Shown: in pieces, positions 34,080 to 42,594 of the stretch
How the letters are laid out: each line of letters starts with the position of its first letter
Numbering within the stretch: position 1 is the stretch's first letter
Assembly (NCBI GenBank): GCA_934633985.1
Contig: CAKTYU010000003.1
Location: 1 to 64,000, forward strand
DNA: 64,000 nucleotides
DNA from: an uncultured Clostridia bacterium
GTDB lineage: Bacteria > Bacillota > Clostridia > Christensenellales > CAG-138
Reading direction: 5' to 3'
Position numbers and translations under genes: made by a program
Notes under the pieces: model-generated
The model's input: only the letters and a program-made list of their open reading frames with translations
Database searches by the model: none
Told to the model about the DNA's origin: nothing

Positions 34080-34620
34080 TACGTCTGAAAGGCTGTACTT
34101 TGCATACGGCAGCAATATCAACCTCGACCAGATGCAGCGCCGCTGCCCCGGCGCGGAGGCGCTATTCCCCGTCACTCTCAACGGATACCGCCTGCTTTTT
34201 CGGGGCAGCCGCCACGGCTGCGGCGTGGCAACCATAGCGCCAAGCAGCATATATCAGGTAAAGGGGCTATTGTGGAAGCTTACACCCCAATGCGAGCAGA
34301 GCCTGGATCGGTATGAGGGCTTCCCGCGCTTATATGGGAAAGAGGATGTGGCTGTCATGGACAAGGCGGGAAATACCTACAACGTCATGGCGTATGTGAT
34401 GACCCGCGAATACGGCCTCCGGCCCGCCTACCCCTCCCTCTCCTATTACACCGGCATTGCACAGGGCTACGAGCAAAATGGCATCCCGCTGCAAACGCTG
34501 AAGGATGCCCTGAAGCGCTGCCGCATCGAGGTCATAGCCAGGGAGGAAGCGGACAGGCTGAAGCTCGAACCGCTCCCCCCACCGCAGAAAAAGCATAGAG
34601 ACAACGACCGTGAACGATAA
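34072..34620 (+). CDS. Gamma-glutamylcyclotransferase-like (AIG2/GGCT fold) protein
   Basis: A 182-residue protein. The substrate-binding loop YFAYGSNINLDQM is the family hallmark. SLDRYEGFPRLYGKE holds the conserved catalytic Glu and Tyr. GGCT enzymes release 5-oxoproline from gamma-glutamyl amides, the reverse of what a glutamyl amidoligase might build. It is co-translated with the 83-residue protein and lies 252 bp after the amidoligase gene. The two enzymes may therefore set and remove the same modification. Confidence 0.8.
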   Translation: MSDTSERLYFAYGSNINLDQMQRRCPGAEALFPVTLNGYRLLFRGSRHGCGVATIAPSSIYQVKGLLWKLTPQCEQSLDRYEGFPRLYGKEDVAVMDKAGNTYNVMAYVMTREYGLRPAYPSLSYYTGIAQGYEQNGIPLQTLKDALKRCRIEVIAREEADRLKLEPLPPPQKKHRDNDRER

Positions 34621-34681
34621 ACACAGCCATGACCGCGCCCGCCGATATGACGGGCGCTAATCATATTTTAAGGGGATAAAA

Positions 34682-35611
34682 ATGAAATTCACAAAACGCA
34701 TACCTTACATTGCGCTCGCCATTATATCCGTTTTAGGTATATCGCCGCCCGCTTTAGCCGCTGAAACACAGCGGGCCGTATCCGATGCCACGCCTCATTC
34801 GGCGTATAGCGCGGATATGGACAACACCCGTCTCCTGATAGAAAAGCAGTGCGGCGTAACGAAGGCACTGCTCGCGGGCGCCGTCTTCCGCCTCGAGGAT
34901 GAATATGGAAGGCCAGTCAGGCTCACGCTCCAAGAGGACGGCACATATCGCCCCGCCGGGGCGGAGGAAGTGGGGGCTGAGAGTTTCCCCGTCAACGGCA
35001 ACGGCCAGGCGGTCATATTCTATCTTCCCGCAGGGAAATATACCGTCGTGGAATTGGCCGCCCCCATCGGTTATGCCGTTTCCGCGCCCATCTCTACGGT
35101 GGTAGGCACGGAAAGCCCTGCGGCGCGCGGAGCTGCGGAGACCTCTCTCTCCGTGGTGGACCTCCCGCTGGCACTGAAGATCCGCAAGGTCCACGCCAAG
35201 ACGCAGCAGCCCCTGAAGGGCGCGGCGTTCCGGCTAAAATGGGCTGATGATTTTACAATGCCCATTACATTCGCCTTCAGGGACGGCGTTTATTGGTACG
35301 ACGTATACGGCGGCGAATCCGTTATACAAACGGATGAAAATGCTGAAGCCATCATATACGGCCTTCCCGCGAGCCAATACCAGCTGGAAGAAGCGGTAGT
35401 CCCCCAGGGCTTTTTCCCCGCTGTACCGCAGAGTATAGGGATAACTATGGCGCACACCAGCGAAACACCCAAGGAGGTGGTGGTAGTGAACACGCCCGCC
35501 GTAAAACTGGGCATGGATTCCGACAGGTTCAATGTCGTGACCGCAATAGTTTTGACCGTTCTCATCGTGGGAGCGATTACGCTTGCGGCTGTGCAAAGGA
35601 GGCGAGGATAG
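34682..35611 (+). CDS. Membrane-anchored SpaA/Cna-B-like surface protein
   Basis: A 309-residue exported protein. The signal peptide ends near PPALAAE. Two prealbumin-like domains follow: the first has LLAGAVFRLEDEYGRPV and YLPAGKYTVVELAAPIGY; the second has PLKGAAFRLKWADDF and GLPASQYQLEEAVVPQGF. A C-terminal membrane span (VVTAIVLTVLIVGAITLAAV) ends in RRRG. There is no LPXTG-type motif, so anchoring is probably by the span itself. Likely a cell-surface partner of the thioester adhesin or of the transfer machine. Confidence 0.75.
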   Translation: MKFTKRIPYIALAIISVLGISPPALAAETQRAVSDATPHSAYSADMDNTRLLIEKQCGVTKALLAGAVFRLEDEYGRPVRLTLQEDGTYRPAGAEEVGAESFPVNGNGQAVIFYLPAGKYTVVELAAPIGYAVSAPISTVVGTESPAARGAAETSLSVVDLPLALKIRKVHAKTQQPLKGAAFRLKWADDFTMPITFAFRDGVYWYDVYGGESVIQTDENAEAIIYGLPASQYQLEEAVVPQGFFPAVPQSIGITMAHTSETPKEVVVVNTPAVKLGMDSDRFNVVTAIVLTVLIVGAITLAAVQRRRG

Positions 35612-35619
35612 CGTTTTAT

Positions 35620-35660
35620 TTTATAGAGCCTGGGCCGCTCCATTTCGGGGCGGCTCTATC
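35620..35660 (+). terminator. Hairpin between the SpaA and Ig-like genes
   Basis: AGAGCC...GGCTCT with an inner GCCGC/GCGGC stem. There is no good T tract, so it may be a weak terminator or an mRNA processing hairpin. Confidence 0.35.
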
Positions 35661-35684
35661 CATATCGAATGAAAGGAAAGAAGC

Positions 35685-37664
35685 ATGGACAGAAAGACAA
35701 AGCTGCTCGCCATCGGCACAGGCGGCTTGGCGCTTGCCGCGCTGATCGTCATTTTCGTTGCATCCTGCAGTGCGCGAAAAAACGCACAGACGCCAGAGTC
35801 GGCTCCCAATTCCACGGACCTGATCCAAGCGACGCCTACGCCAGATATCACACCCACGCCTACACCTGCTGCCACGCCGCCTCCTGTGCAGGAACTCCCC
35901 TCAGGCCCCGGCGTCACGCCTGCTGCATCGCCCACTCCCGCTCCGATACAGCAGGAGCTGCCTTCAAGCCCGACAGTTAAGCCCTATGCAGCCCTCCCAT
36001 CCAACGACGGCAAAAAACCACCGGCTGCCCCCTCATTCGATTTCGGTCTGCCCGCCGTGGCAGCCGCCGGCGCCCAGATCGCGGTGCAGACCTCGCACAG
36101 GAACACAGTGTCAGTGGATTGGTCGCTGACAAAGGAAAACGCGCTCGGCCTCGCCGTCAATTCCTCCGGCATGACCAGCGCTCTCACCGTGGACGGCGGC
36201 ACAGTTTGCTTTGCCGAGGCCGGGCGGTACACCCTCATAGCCGTTGCTAGGAACAGTGCAGGCAAGGCTGTGACCGCAACCTCCGCCATAGAGGTATACG
36301 CGCCTGGCCAGTTCACCTTCGGCTTGCCGCGATCGGCATATACAGACACGGTAGTGGACATCGACGTGCTAAAGGGGGATGACGGTGGCGTCGTGTGGTC
36401 TATAACAAGGAACGGCACGCCAATCCCGCTTGCAGAAGCCTTCTCCGGCAATCTAGCCGACAGCGGCGGCATGGTCACATTCCGCGAAGAAGGGCAATAC
36501 GTGCTGACGGGCATGACCGCAACAGGAAAGACGCATGCCGACAGCATACGGGTGTACCTGCCGCTGCGTTTTCCCTTCACTCTGCCGGATACGACGTACA
36601 GGGATACCGAGTTTGCCGTGCAGATGGGCGAATGTTACCTGAATGGGCAGCCCCTTTTGTGGAGCGTGGGACGCAATGGCCAAACCCTTCCGCTTCCCGC
36701 AAGTGCCCTTACCGGCGACGGCGGCAGGCTGTCATTGCCGGAGCTTGGCTCATATCGCATCACTGCTGCCGCCATTGACCGGCGCACAGGGCGGATATTC
36801 TCAGAGTCACGCAGTATATCGGTCATAAACCGGGCGCCGGTCATATCAGAAGCGACGGCAACCGAGGTGCGCTCGGATATAAGGGACGCCAAGGTGCTTG
36901 TAAATCTCGCAGCCTCCGCCTCCGACCCGGACGGCGACCCCGTCGCCCTTGAATGGGACGGGCGCTCTGTCGACGGTTATTACGGCCTCGGCAGCCATGC
37001 TGTTCGCGTCCGTGCTCGTGATTCTTTGGGAGCATATTCCGACTGGAAAGATATAAGCTTCATCGTTTCCAATGGCGCACCTGCCCGCCCCGCGATCACC
37101 CGCACCCCTTCCACGCCCTTTATATTGCCAGGAAGCGACGTTACCATAACCGCAAGCGCCGTTGACCCTGACGGCGACCCGCTGACGTATATATGGGAGA
37201 ACCGTCCCTCCGAAACGTATGCATACCCTGACGGCAGGCAGATCGTAAAGGTAAAGGCCGTTGATCCCTTCGGCGCAGAAAGCCTGGCAAAGCGCATAAT
37301 GTTCCTCATGGGCGACCCAAACCGCGCAGGTAATCTCATGCTCACCGGCCCAGACAGCTCCATCTCCGAACCCGGCATTGAGGACGCCACGCTGGTCTAC
37401 TACAAGTTTGTCGTCCCCCCGGTGGAGGGGCACAGCGGCGAGGACTTTGGCCGTATACGCGGCTACAACCGCCTGACCGGGCAGTGGGAGCAGTTGGACT
37501 ACGGCACGACCAGCAACGGCATATCCTTTGAGCGTAGCCTGACAGCCGGCACATACACTAAATTGGATCTGCATTATTATACTAATCACGACTGTATGTA
37601 CAATAAATCCAACATAACCTACATGGCGCTATTCGAGTTTGACGAGTTGGATGAGGATATATGA
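35685..37664 (+). CDS. Large surface protein with Ig/PKD-like domains, probable lipoprotein
   Basis: A 659-residue exported protein. The basic MDRKTK is followed by a hydrophobic segment ending VASC, which fits a lipobox with Cys near residue 28. A Pro/Thr-rich stalk covers about residues 45-105. Several Ig-like units follow, with FDFGLPAVAAAGAQ, FTFGLPRSAYTDT and FPFTLPDTTYRDTEF marking the repeat starts. Two PKD/cadherin-like units then carry SDPDGDPVALEW and VDPDGDPLTYIW. The final 100 residues look different (VPPVEGHSGEDFGRIRGYN). A stalk-like adhesin acting with the two SpaA proteins is likely. Confidence 0.7.
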   Translation: MDRKTKLLAIGTGGLALAALIVIFVASCSARKNAQTPESAPNSTDLIQATPTPDITPTPTPAATPPPVQELPSGPGVTPAASPTPAPIQQELPSSPTVKPYAALPSNDGKKPPAAPSFDFGLPAVAAAGAQIAVQTSHRNTVSVDWSLTKENALGLAVNSSGMTSALTVDGGTVCFAEAGRYTLIAVARNSAGKAVTATSAIEVYAPGQFTFGLPRSAYTDTVVDIDVLKGDDGGVVWSITRNGTPIPLAEAFSGNLADSGGMVTFREEGQYVLTGMTATGKTHADSIRVYLPLRFPFTLPDTTYRDTEFAVQMGECYLNGQPLLWSVGRNGQTLPLPASALTGDGGRLSLPELGSYRITAAAIDRRTGRIFSESRSISVINRAPVISEATATEVRSDIRDAKVLVNLAASASDPDGDPVALEWDGRSVDGYYGLGSHAVRVRARDSLGAYSDWKDISFIVSNGAPARPAITRTPSTPFILPGSDVTITASAVDPDGDPLTYIWENRPSETYAYPDGRQIVKVKAVDPFGAESLAKRIMFLMGDPNRAGNLMLTGPDSSISEPGIEDATLVYYKFVVPPVEGHSGEDFGRIRGYNRLTGQWEQLDYGTTSNGISFERSLTAGTYTKLDLHYYTNHDCMYNKSNITYMALFEFDELDEDI

Positions 37665-37718
37665 TGCCCATAGCCGCGAGTTGCTGAAAACACAATAAAT
37701 AACTATGAAGGCGACATT

Positions 37719-37826
37719 TTGAGCATAAGTAAAATCACCATTGACGAGCTTCTCCGCTGCCTGAAAGATAAACAGCCAACGAAAATACTGTCTGCACACA
37801 AGGATTATATGGTATACTCAATCTGA
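37719..37826 (+). CDS. Possible 35-residue ORF
   Basis: TTG start with a weak GAAGG upstream, coding for SISKITIDELLRCLKDK and ending MVYSI. It fills part of the 180 bp gap before the Fic gene. Evidence is thin; the gap may simply hold the Fic promoter (TATACT near 37811). Confidence 0.2.
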   Translation: MSISKITIDELLRCLKDKQPTKILSAHKDYMVYSI

Positions 37827-37844
37827 ACGAAGGGAGGCCATGCC

Positions 37845-38615
37845 ATGTTTGAAAAAATAGACGAGTTGTATAAGAAGCTGAGGGCGCTGCCCCCTCTTTC
37901 CGTTGCCACCGAAGAACGCCTCATGGAAGAATTCATGGTACGTTACACCTATAATTCCAATGCCATAGAGGGCAGCACCCTCACGGAACGGGAAACCGCG
38001 CTGGTGTTAAAGGATGATATGACCATCGAGGGTAAGCCGCTCAAATACCATTTGGATGCCATCGGCCACCGCGATGCCTTTGCGTTGGTGCGCCGGGAAG
38101 CCGAAGCGGGATCTGCGCTTACGGAAGCACTTATAAAGCGCATCCACAGCCACATACTTTTAAGGGATGAAGATGAACGCGGACATTATCGCACCGTGAA
38201 CGTACACATCAGCGGCTCAGATGTGGTGCTGCCTTCGGCTCAGTTTGTACCGAAGAAGATGGCGGAGCTCATGGAGCGCTACAACGGCGAAATGCAGAAA
38301 TGGCATCCTATACAGAGAGCTGCTGTTTTTCATCTCGCCTTTGAAAGCGTACACCCTTTCATAGACGGCAATGGGCGCACGGGCAGGCTCATACTTAATT
38401 TTGAGCTGATGAAAGCCGGCTACCCGCCGATCGATGTGAAGTTTGCCGACAAAGGCCGTTATTACTACTGCTTGCAGAGCTATCAGGGGCAGGACGAAAC
38501 CGAAAGTCCTATGCTTTATATGCTGGAAGCGTATATGGAACAGGCACTCCATGAGCGAATAGAGACGCTGACACAGGCGCGGGATCTAAAATGCCGCAGT
38601 AAAGACGAAAGATAA
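37845..38615 (+). CDS. Fic family protein (predicted AMP-transferase)
   Basis: A 256-residue Fic protein. The catalytic motif HPFIDGNGRTGR lies near residue 168. The N-terminal inhibitory helix motif [S/T]xxxE[G/N] appears as SNAIEG near residue 41, as in class II Fic proteins that restrain themselves. Fic enzymes usually transfer AMP to a Tyr, Ser or Thr of target proteins. GGGAGG precedes the ATG, and a strong terminator follows, so it is a single unit. It could be a toxin, a regulator of the host, or cargo. The target is unknown. Confidence 0.88.
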   Translation: MFEKIDELYKKLRALPPLSVATEERLMEEFMVRYTYNSNAIEGSTLTERETALVLKDDMTIEGKPLKYHLDAIGHRDAFALVRREAEAGSALTEALIKRIHSHILLRDEDERGHYRTVNVHISGSDVVLPSAQFVPKKMAELMERYNGEMQKWHPIQRAAVFHLAFESVHPFIDGNGRTGRLILNFELMKAGYPPIDVKFADKGRYYYCLQSYQGQDETESPMLYMLEAYMEQALHERIETLTQARDLKCRSKDER

Positions 38616-38636
38616 AGCAATACCATCTGACGCATC

Positions 38637-38668
38637 AGGCGCTCTCCGCACACGGGAGCGCCTTTTTT
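38637..38668 (+). terminator. Terminator after the Fic gene
   Basis: AGGCGCTC/GGAGCGCC hairpin with T6. Confidence 0.88.
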
Positions 38669-38705
38669 CTTGTCCTACCAACACAAAAACAGGAGGAAAA
38701 CATAT

Positions 38706-39845
38706 ATGAAGCACATAACATACACCGCAGAATCCGTCTGCGAAGGGCACCCCGATAAACTCTGCGACCTGATTGCCGACGCAGTCCTAGATGAGTGCCT
38801 AATGAAAGACGAGAATGCCCGCGTCGCCTGCGAGGTGTTGGCGACGGCTGGAAAAATCATCGTGGCAGGTGAGATCACCACCTTAGAAATGCCGGATATT
38901 GAGCGTATCGTATTGCAGACCGTAGAGGCCGTGGGCTACGATCCCGAGGGCTACGACGTGGATATCCTCATCCACAGCCAGAGCGCTGACATCGCAAGCG
39001 GCGTGGACGCGCCCGCCGAGGAGGATCCCGACGGACAGGGTGCGGGCGATCAGGGCGTCATGTACGGCTACGCCACCGACGAAACGCCTGAAATGCTGCC
39101 TTTACCTTGTGTGCTTGCTCACAGAATCACAAGGCTCCTCAACCTCGCCCGCATCGAGGGGCTTATAAAAGGCCTCAAGCCTGACGGCAAGGTGCAGGTG
39201 TCCGTGATCTACGAGGACGGCATACCCAGGGAGGTCAGCGCCGTGGTCGTATCCGTTCAGCACGACGAAGATAAGGACTTGACCGAGCTGGAAAACGAGG
39301 TAAAATTCGTCGTCGTATTCGCCGCGCTCGAGGACATCCCGCTGTCGGAGAATTTCACCCTGCTTGTGAACCCATCCGGACGCTTTGTGCTGGGTGGCAC
39401 TGAAGCCGACACCGGCGTGACCGGAAGAAAACTCATGGCAGACAGCTACGGCAGCTTCATACCCCATGGCGGCGGCGCGTTCTCCGGCAAGGACGCCAGC
39501 AAGGTGGATCGCTCCGGCGCGTACATGGCAAGGTATATAGCCAAAAACATCGTAGCGGCAAAGCTCGCCAGAAGGTGCCTGATCTCCCTGTCGTATGCCA
39601 TAGGCGTGGCGGAACCGATAGAAATATCCATGGATACCTGCGGCACCGGAGTTGTTTCGGACTCTGAGCTTCTCAAGGCAGTCCGCGCGGTGTTCGACTG
39701 CCGCCCCGCCGTGATAAGCGAGGAACTGGGACTTTATCAGCCCATATTTACGGATACCACCAACTATGGGCACTTCGGCAAAACCTGCCTGCCGTGGGAG
39801 GAAACCGATCGTGTGAACGAGCTTCTGGACGCCGTCGGGAGGTAA
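38706..39845 (+). CDS. metK: S-adenosylmethionine synthetase, ICE-borne
   Basis: A 379-residue MetK. It starts YTAESVCEGHPDKLCDLIADAVLDE (quoted in two parts: YTAESVCEGHPDK and LCDLIADAVLDE). GAGDQGVMYGYATDE, GGTEADTGVTGRK, SYGSFIPHGGGAFSGKD and KVDRSGAYMARYIAKN are the other signature blocks. It joins ATP and methionine to give SAM. The start ATG 38706 follows AGGAGG. It lies close to two DNA methyltransferase genes on the same ICE, so it may supply their cofactor. Key Lys and Asp residues look intact, so it should be active. Confidence 0.93.
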   Translation: MKHITYTAESVCEGHPDKLCDLIADAVLDECLMKDENARVACEVLATAGKIIVAGEITTLEMPDIERIVLQTVEAVGYDPEGYDVDILIHSQSADIASGVDAPAEEDPDGQGAGDQGVMYGYATDETPEMLPLPCVLAHRITRLLNLARIEGLIKGLKPDGKVQVSVIYEDGIPREVSAVVVSVQHDEDKDLTELENEVKFVVVFAALEDIPLSENFTLLVNPSGRFVLGGTEADTGVTGRKLMADSYGSFIPHGGGAFSGKDASKVDRSGAYMARYIAKNIVAAKLARRCLISLSYAIGVAEPIEISMDTCGTGVVSDSELLKAVRAVFDCRPAVISEELGLYQPIFTDTTNYGHFGKTCLPWEETDRVNELLDAVGR

Positions 39846-39848
39846 GGC

Positions 39849-40829
39849 ATGGCCGGCGTTACCCGCGAACAGATCGCGCAGGCCAGGCGCATGACAGCCA
39901 TAGAGTACCTGCTCAAGTATGAGCCCTACGACCTTAAGCGTTGCGGGCGCGGCGAATACGAGCTCCGCAGCCACGACAGCTTTAAGATCAATGAAGAAAC
40001 CGGCAAGTGGCATTGGAAATCAAGGGATATAGGGGGGCGAACAGCCCTCGATTTACTAATCCATGTGCGTGGGCAGGCGTTTCTTGACGCTGTGCGGCAG
40101 CTATGCGACGAACAACCACTCTTTGACCCAGCGCTCATTGCGGAAAAGCCCAGAAAGGCTCTCCTGCTTCCCTGCCCCTCCCCGGACTGCGATCGCGCCG
40201 TATCCTACCTCCACAGCCGGGGAATCTCTATGAACGTGCTGGACTTCTGCCGTGAGCAGGGTCTGTTCTACGAGGATATGCCACATCACAACGTCGTGTT
40301 CGTAGCACGGGACAAGGAAGGCACACCCCGTTTTGCCTGCAAGCGCGGCACATGGGGCAGGAACTACAAGCGGGACGTCGAGGGTAGCGAAAAGAAGTAC
40401 GGCTGCCGCATCAGCCCAGATGGCGAGAGCGATATCGCAGCCGTATATGAGAGCATAATAGACGCAATGAGCCACGCGACGCTGGACGAGCAGGAGGGCA
40501 GGTCGTGGAAGGACAAATACCGGCTGGCGCTCGGCGGCATATACGCCCCCGGCCCGGAAATGGCCAGAGCTGCCCGCCGCCCACCTAAGCCCCCTGCGGC
40601 GCTGGAGCAGTTCCTTTCAGAGCATCCGCATATACGCCGTATAGAGATATGCACCGACAATGACTTTGCGGGCAGGTACGCCGCAAAACGGATAGAAGAA
40701 CACTATCGGGATAAATACGAGCTCGCACTTCTTTTGCCTGTTCCCGAGGGCTTTGATTATAACGATATGGCAAAAGAGCACATGACGAACTGCCGCCGGA
40801 GGGCGGCAAAAAGCAACCCGTGCATATAG
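39849..40829 (+). CDS. DUF3991/TOPRIM domain protein
   Basis: A 326-residue protein starting 3 bp after metK. The N-terminal region has a zinc-free primase-like DUF3991 part (YDLKRCGRGEYELRSHDSFK and WHWKSRDIGGRTALDLLI). A C-terminal TOPRIM half carries AAVYESIIDAMS (conserved Glu) and IEICTDNDFAGRYAAKRI (DxD). Such proteins are standard on Firmicute ICEs. They probably act in priming or processing the transferred strand, though biochemical evidence is limited. Confidence 0.8.
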   Translation: MAGVTREQIAQARRMTAIEYLLKYEPYDLKRCGRGEYELRSHDSFKINEETGKWHWKSRDIGGRTALDLLIHVRGQAFLDAVRQLCDEQPLFDPALIAEKPRKALLLPCPSPDCDRAVSYLHSRGISMNVLDFCREQGLFYEDMPHHNVVFVARDKEGTPRFACKRGTWGRNYKRDVEGSEKKYGCRISPDGESDIAAVYESIIDAMSHATLDEQEGRSWKDKYRLALGGIYAPGPEMARAARRPPKPPAALEQFLSEHPHIRRIEICTDNDFAGRYAAKRIEEHYRDKYELALLLPVPEGFDYNDMAKEHMTNCRRRAAKSNPCI

Positions 40830-40870
40830 CGCGGGTTCTTTTCTATAATGAACGAAAGCGAGATCCACAA

Positions 40871-41593
40871 ATGACGAAAAAAAACTGGAGCATACTGCAC
40901 GGCGACTCCCTGCAGGTGCTCAAAGCCTTTGAGTGCGACGCCTTCGACGCCATTATCTGCGATCCCCCGTATGCTTCGGGCGGCAGGACTCAGGCCGAGA
41001 AGGTTAAATCGACCACGAAAAAATACAGCAGCATGGGCGACAGCGCACCCCCTCCCTTTGACGGTGACGCGAAGGACCAGCGGAGCTGGACGGATTGGGC
41101 GGCGGAATGGCTATCCGAGTGCCGCCGCATCTCCAAGTCCGGCGCACCGGTGGCGGTATTCATTGATTGGCGGCAGCTGCCCTCTCTGACCGATGCTCTC
41201 CAGTGGGCGGGCTGGATATGGCGTGGCATCGCCGTATGGGATAAGCAAAATTGCCGCCCGCAGAAGGGGCGCTTCAAGCAGCAGAGCGAATTCATAGTAT
41301 GGGGCAGCAACGGCGATATGCCCATATCCCGCCCCGTACCCTGCCTGCCCGGTGTGTTCCGGTACCCCAATCCGCAACAGCGCATCCATCTAACGGAAAA
41401 GCCCATCGGTCTAATGCGCGATATCGTGAAGATCGCAGAACCCGGTGGGCATATACTCGATCCTTTCTGCGGCGGCGGCACTACCATACTCGCCGCCGTG
41501 CAGGAGGGATACAGGGCTACGGGCATTGAAATGAGCTGTGAATACGCAAAGCTTGCTGCGGAGCGTATGCATACGGCGTTAAAACCGGAGTGA
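40871..41593 (+). CDS. Site-specific DNA methyltransferase, beta class (N4-cytosine or N6-adenine)
   Basis: A 240-residue enzyme. The catalytic motif ICDPPYASGG is at the N-terminus and the SAM-binding motif LDPFCGGGTTILAAVQEG at the C-terminus. This order defines the beta class of amino-methyltransferases. The start ATG 40871 (MTKKNWSILHGDSL) fits the usual family beginning; an ATG at 40820 would overlap the previous gene. No partner nuclease is adjacent, so it is probably an anti-restriction or regulatory methylase. Its TGA stop lies inside a 22 bp perfect palindrome. Confidence 0.88.
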   Translation: MTKKNWSILHGDSLQVLKAFECDAFDAIICDPPYASGGRTQAEKVKSTTKKYSSMGDSAPPPFDGDAKDQRSWTDWAAEWLSECRRISKSGAPVAVFIDWRQLPSLTDALQWAGWIWRGIAVWDKQNCRPQKGRFKQQSEFIVWGSNGDMPISRPVPCLPGVFRYPNPQQRIHLTEKPIGLMRDIVKIAEPGGHILDPFCGGGTTILAAVQEGYRATGIEMSCEYAKLAAERMHTALKPE

Positions 41594-41657
41594 TGCTCAC
41601 ATGTGAGCATCACTTTTCCTACGTCCGCCTGCGCGTGAGCATCATATATGAGCATCA
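41591..41657. repeat. Cluster of TGAGCATCA repeats with a perfect palindrome
   Basis: A 22 bp perfect palindrome (41591-41612) is made of TGATGCTCA and TGAGCATCA around a CATG centre. Two further TGAGCATCA copies follow at 41636-41644 and 41649-41657. This looks like a protein-binding array upstream of the mobilization genes. Confidence 0.6.
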
Positions 41658-41841
41658 CAGCTGCGTACAGCCAAGATTACCATCGTAGCATCGGATAAAC
41701 AGCGAGTGCAACAGGCCTTGGCAAGGCCGGGAATCATGTCTCAAGCATAGCGCCGAGGGCTCTTGCCGCCCTTCGCACACCATTCAAGGTGGCAATCCCC
41801 CTAACCCCCCAACAATACAACGCAGTAGGGAGAAATATTAT
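41658..41841. other. Possible oriT region
   Basis: A non-coding stretch just before the mob operon. It has GGCCTTG/CAAGGCC (41714-41728), AGGGC/GCCCT (41756-41772), and a C-rich segment AATCCCCCTAACCCCCC near 41795. Inverted repeats next to mobC and the relaxase gene are where oriT sits in many conjugative elements. I cannot point to a nick site. Confidence 0.35.
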
Positions 41842-42279
41842 ATGGACGATGTTAGAAAAGGCCGTGAGCCATTGGTCATACGCAACCTGTTTTTCGCCTG
41901 TAAGCCAAACTGTCTCAAGGACGCCATACGCGCGGAGCAGAAATATGAGAGAACCGACGTTGCGGTTGTGGAAAAGGTAGTCACATTGTCCCATGAGGAT
42001 TTTGTGAATTTCATGGAGGATCTTAACTCCGACAGAGCGTTCATCACGGACAACATTAAAGATATGGGCATGGACAGTCATAAGAGATGGCATTGCTTGC
42101 TGGTGATCGGGGCTGGTGAAAAGGACGGCATATTGGTGCAGTCGGAGGGCTTCGCCTATCCCCGTTACGCTGCTCGGCTCAAGGGTGCCGGCCTCATAGA
42201 CAAAAGCAGTATCCCGCACACTCCCGGCAAGCTCAGCGGCATCATGCCCAGAAAGCGGATAAACAGAAAGGAGCGGTAA
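41842..42279 (+). CDS. Hypothetical conserved ICE protein, 145 residues
   Basis: It starts MDDVRKGREPLVIRN and has a middle block KRWHCLLVIGAGEKDGILVQ plus EGFAYPRYAARL. The C-terminus is basic (PRKRINRKER). Similar proteins sit near mob genes of Clostridia ICEs, from memory under a DUF number (possibly DUF6329). It ends 5 bp before mobC. No signal peptide or membrane span is visible. A role in mobilization is suggested only by place. Confidence 0.6.
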   Translation: MDDVRKGREPLVIRNLFFACKPNCLKDAIRAEQKYERTDVAVVEKVVTLSHEDFVNFMEDLNSDRAFITDNIKDMGMDSHKRWHCLLVIGAGEKDGILVQSEGFAYPRYAARLKGAGLIDKSSIPHTPGKLSGIMPRKRINRKER

Positions 42280-42284
42280 GGAAT

Positions 42285-42593
42285 ATGAGCCACCGTAAAT
42301 ATCTTATACGACTGCGCTTGAGCAGCTCGGAACATAGCCTGTTCATGAGGAAGGTCGAAGAAAGCGGGTTGAGTCAGGCCGCCTTCATACGCCGGCTCAT
42401 CAATGGCGCAACATTGGCGCAGCGCCCCTGCGAGCATCACGGAGAACTGCTCGCCACGCTTTCGGACATTTCCAACGGCGTGGGCGAGATACTAAGGCAT
42501 TCACGTGCCGGGGATACGCTGACAGAACAGGACTCCAACAGGCTTCACACCCTCATATCGGATGCCTGGCGCGTCGTGAGCGAACGGTACTGA
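42285..42593 (+). CDS. mobC: MobC-like relaxosome accessory protein
   Basis: A 102-residue protein. It has a ribbon-helix-helix start (KYLIRLRLSSSEHSLFMRK) and the LSQAAFIRRLINGATL helix typical of MobC proteins. The C-terminal helix DSNRLHTLISDAWRVV completes it. MobC binds oriT and helps the relaxase open the strands. The relaxase gene starts 2 bp after the stop. Confidence 0.8.
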   Translation: MSHRKYLIRLRLSSSEHSLFMRKVEESGLSQAAFIRRLINGATLAQRPCEHHGELLATLSDISNGVGEILRHSRAGDTLTEQDSNRLHTLISDAWRVVSERY

Positions 42594-42594
42594 T

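Noticed and set aside
42165..42440. Short minus-strand open frames across the mob region
   Set aside because: They overlap mobC and its neighbour, which have family motifs and coupled starts.
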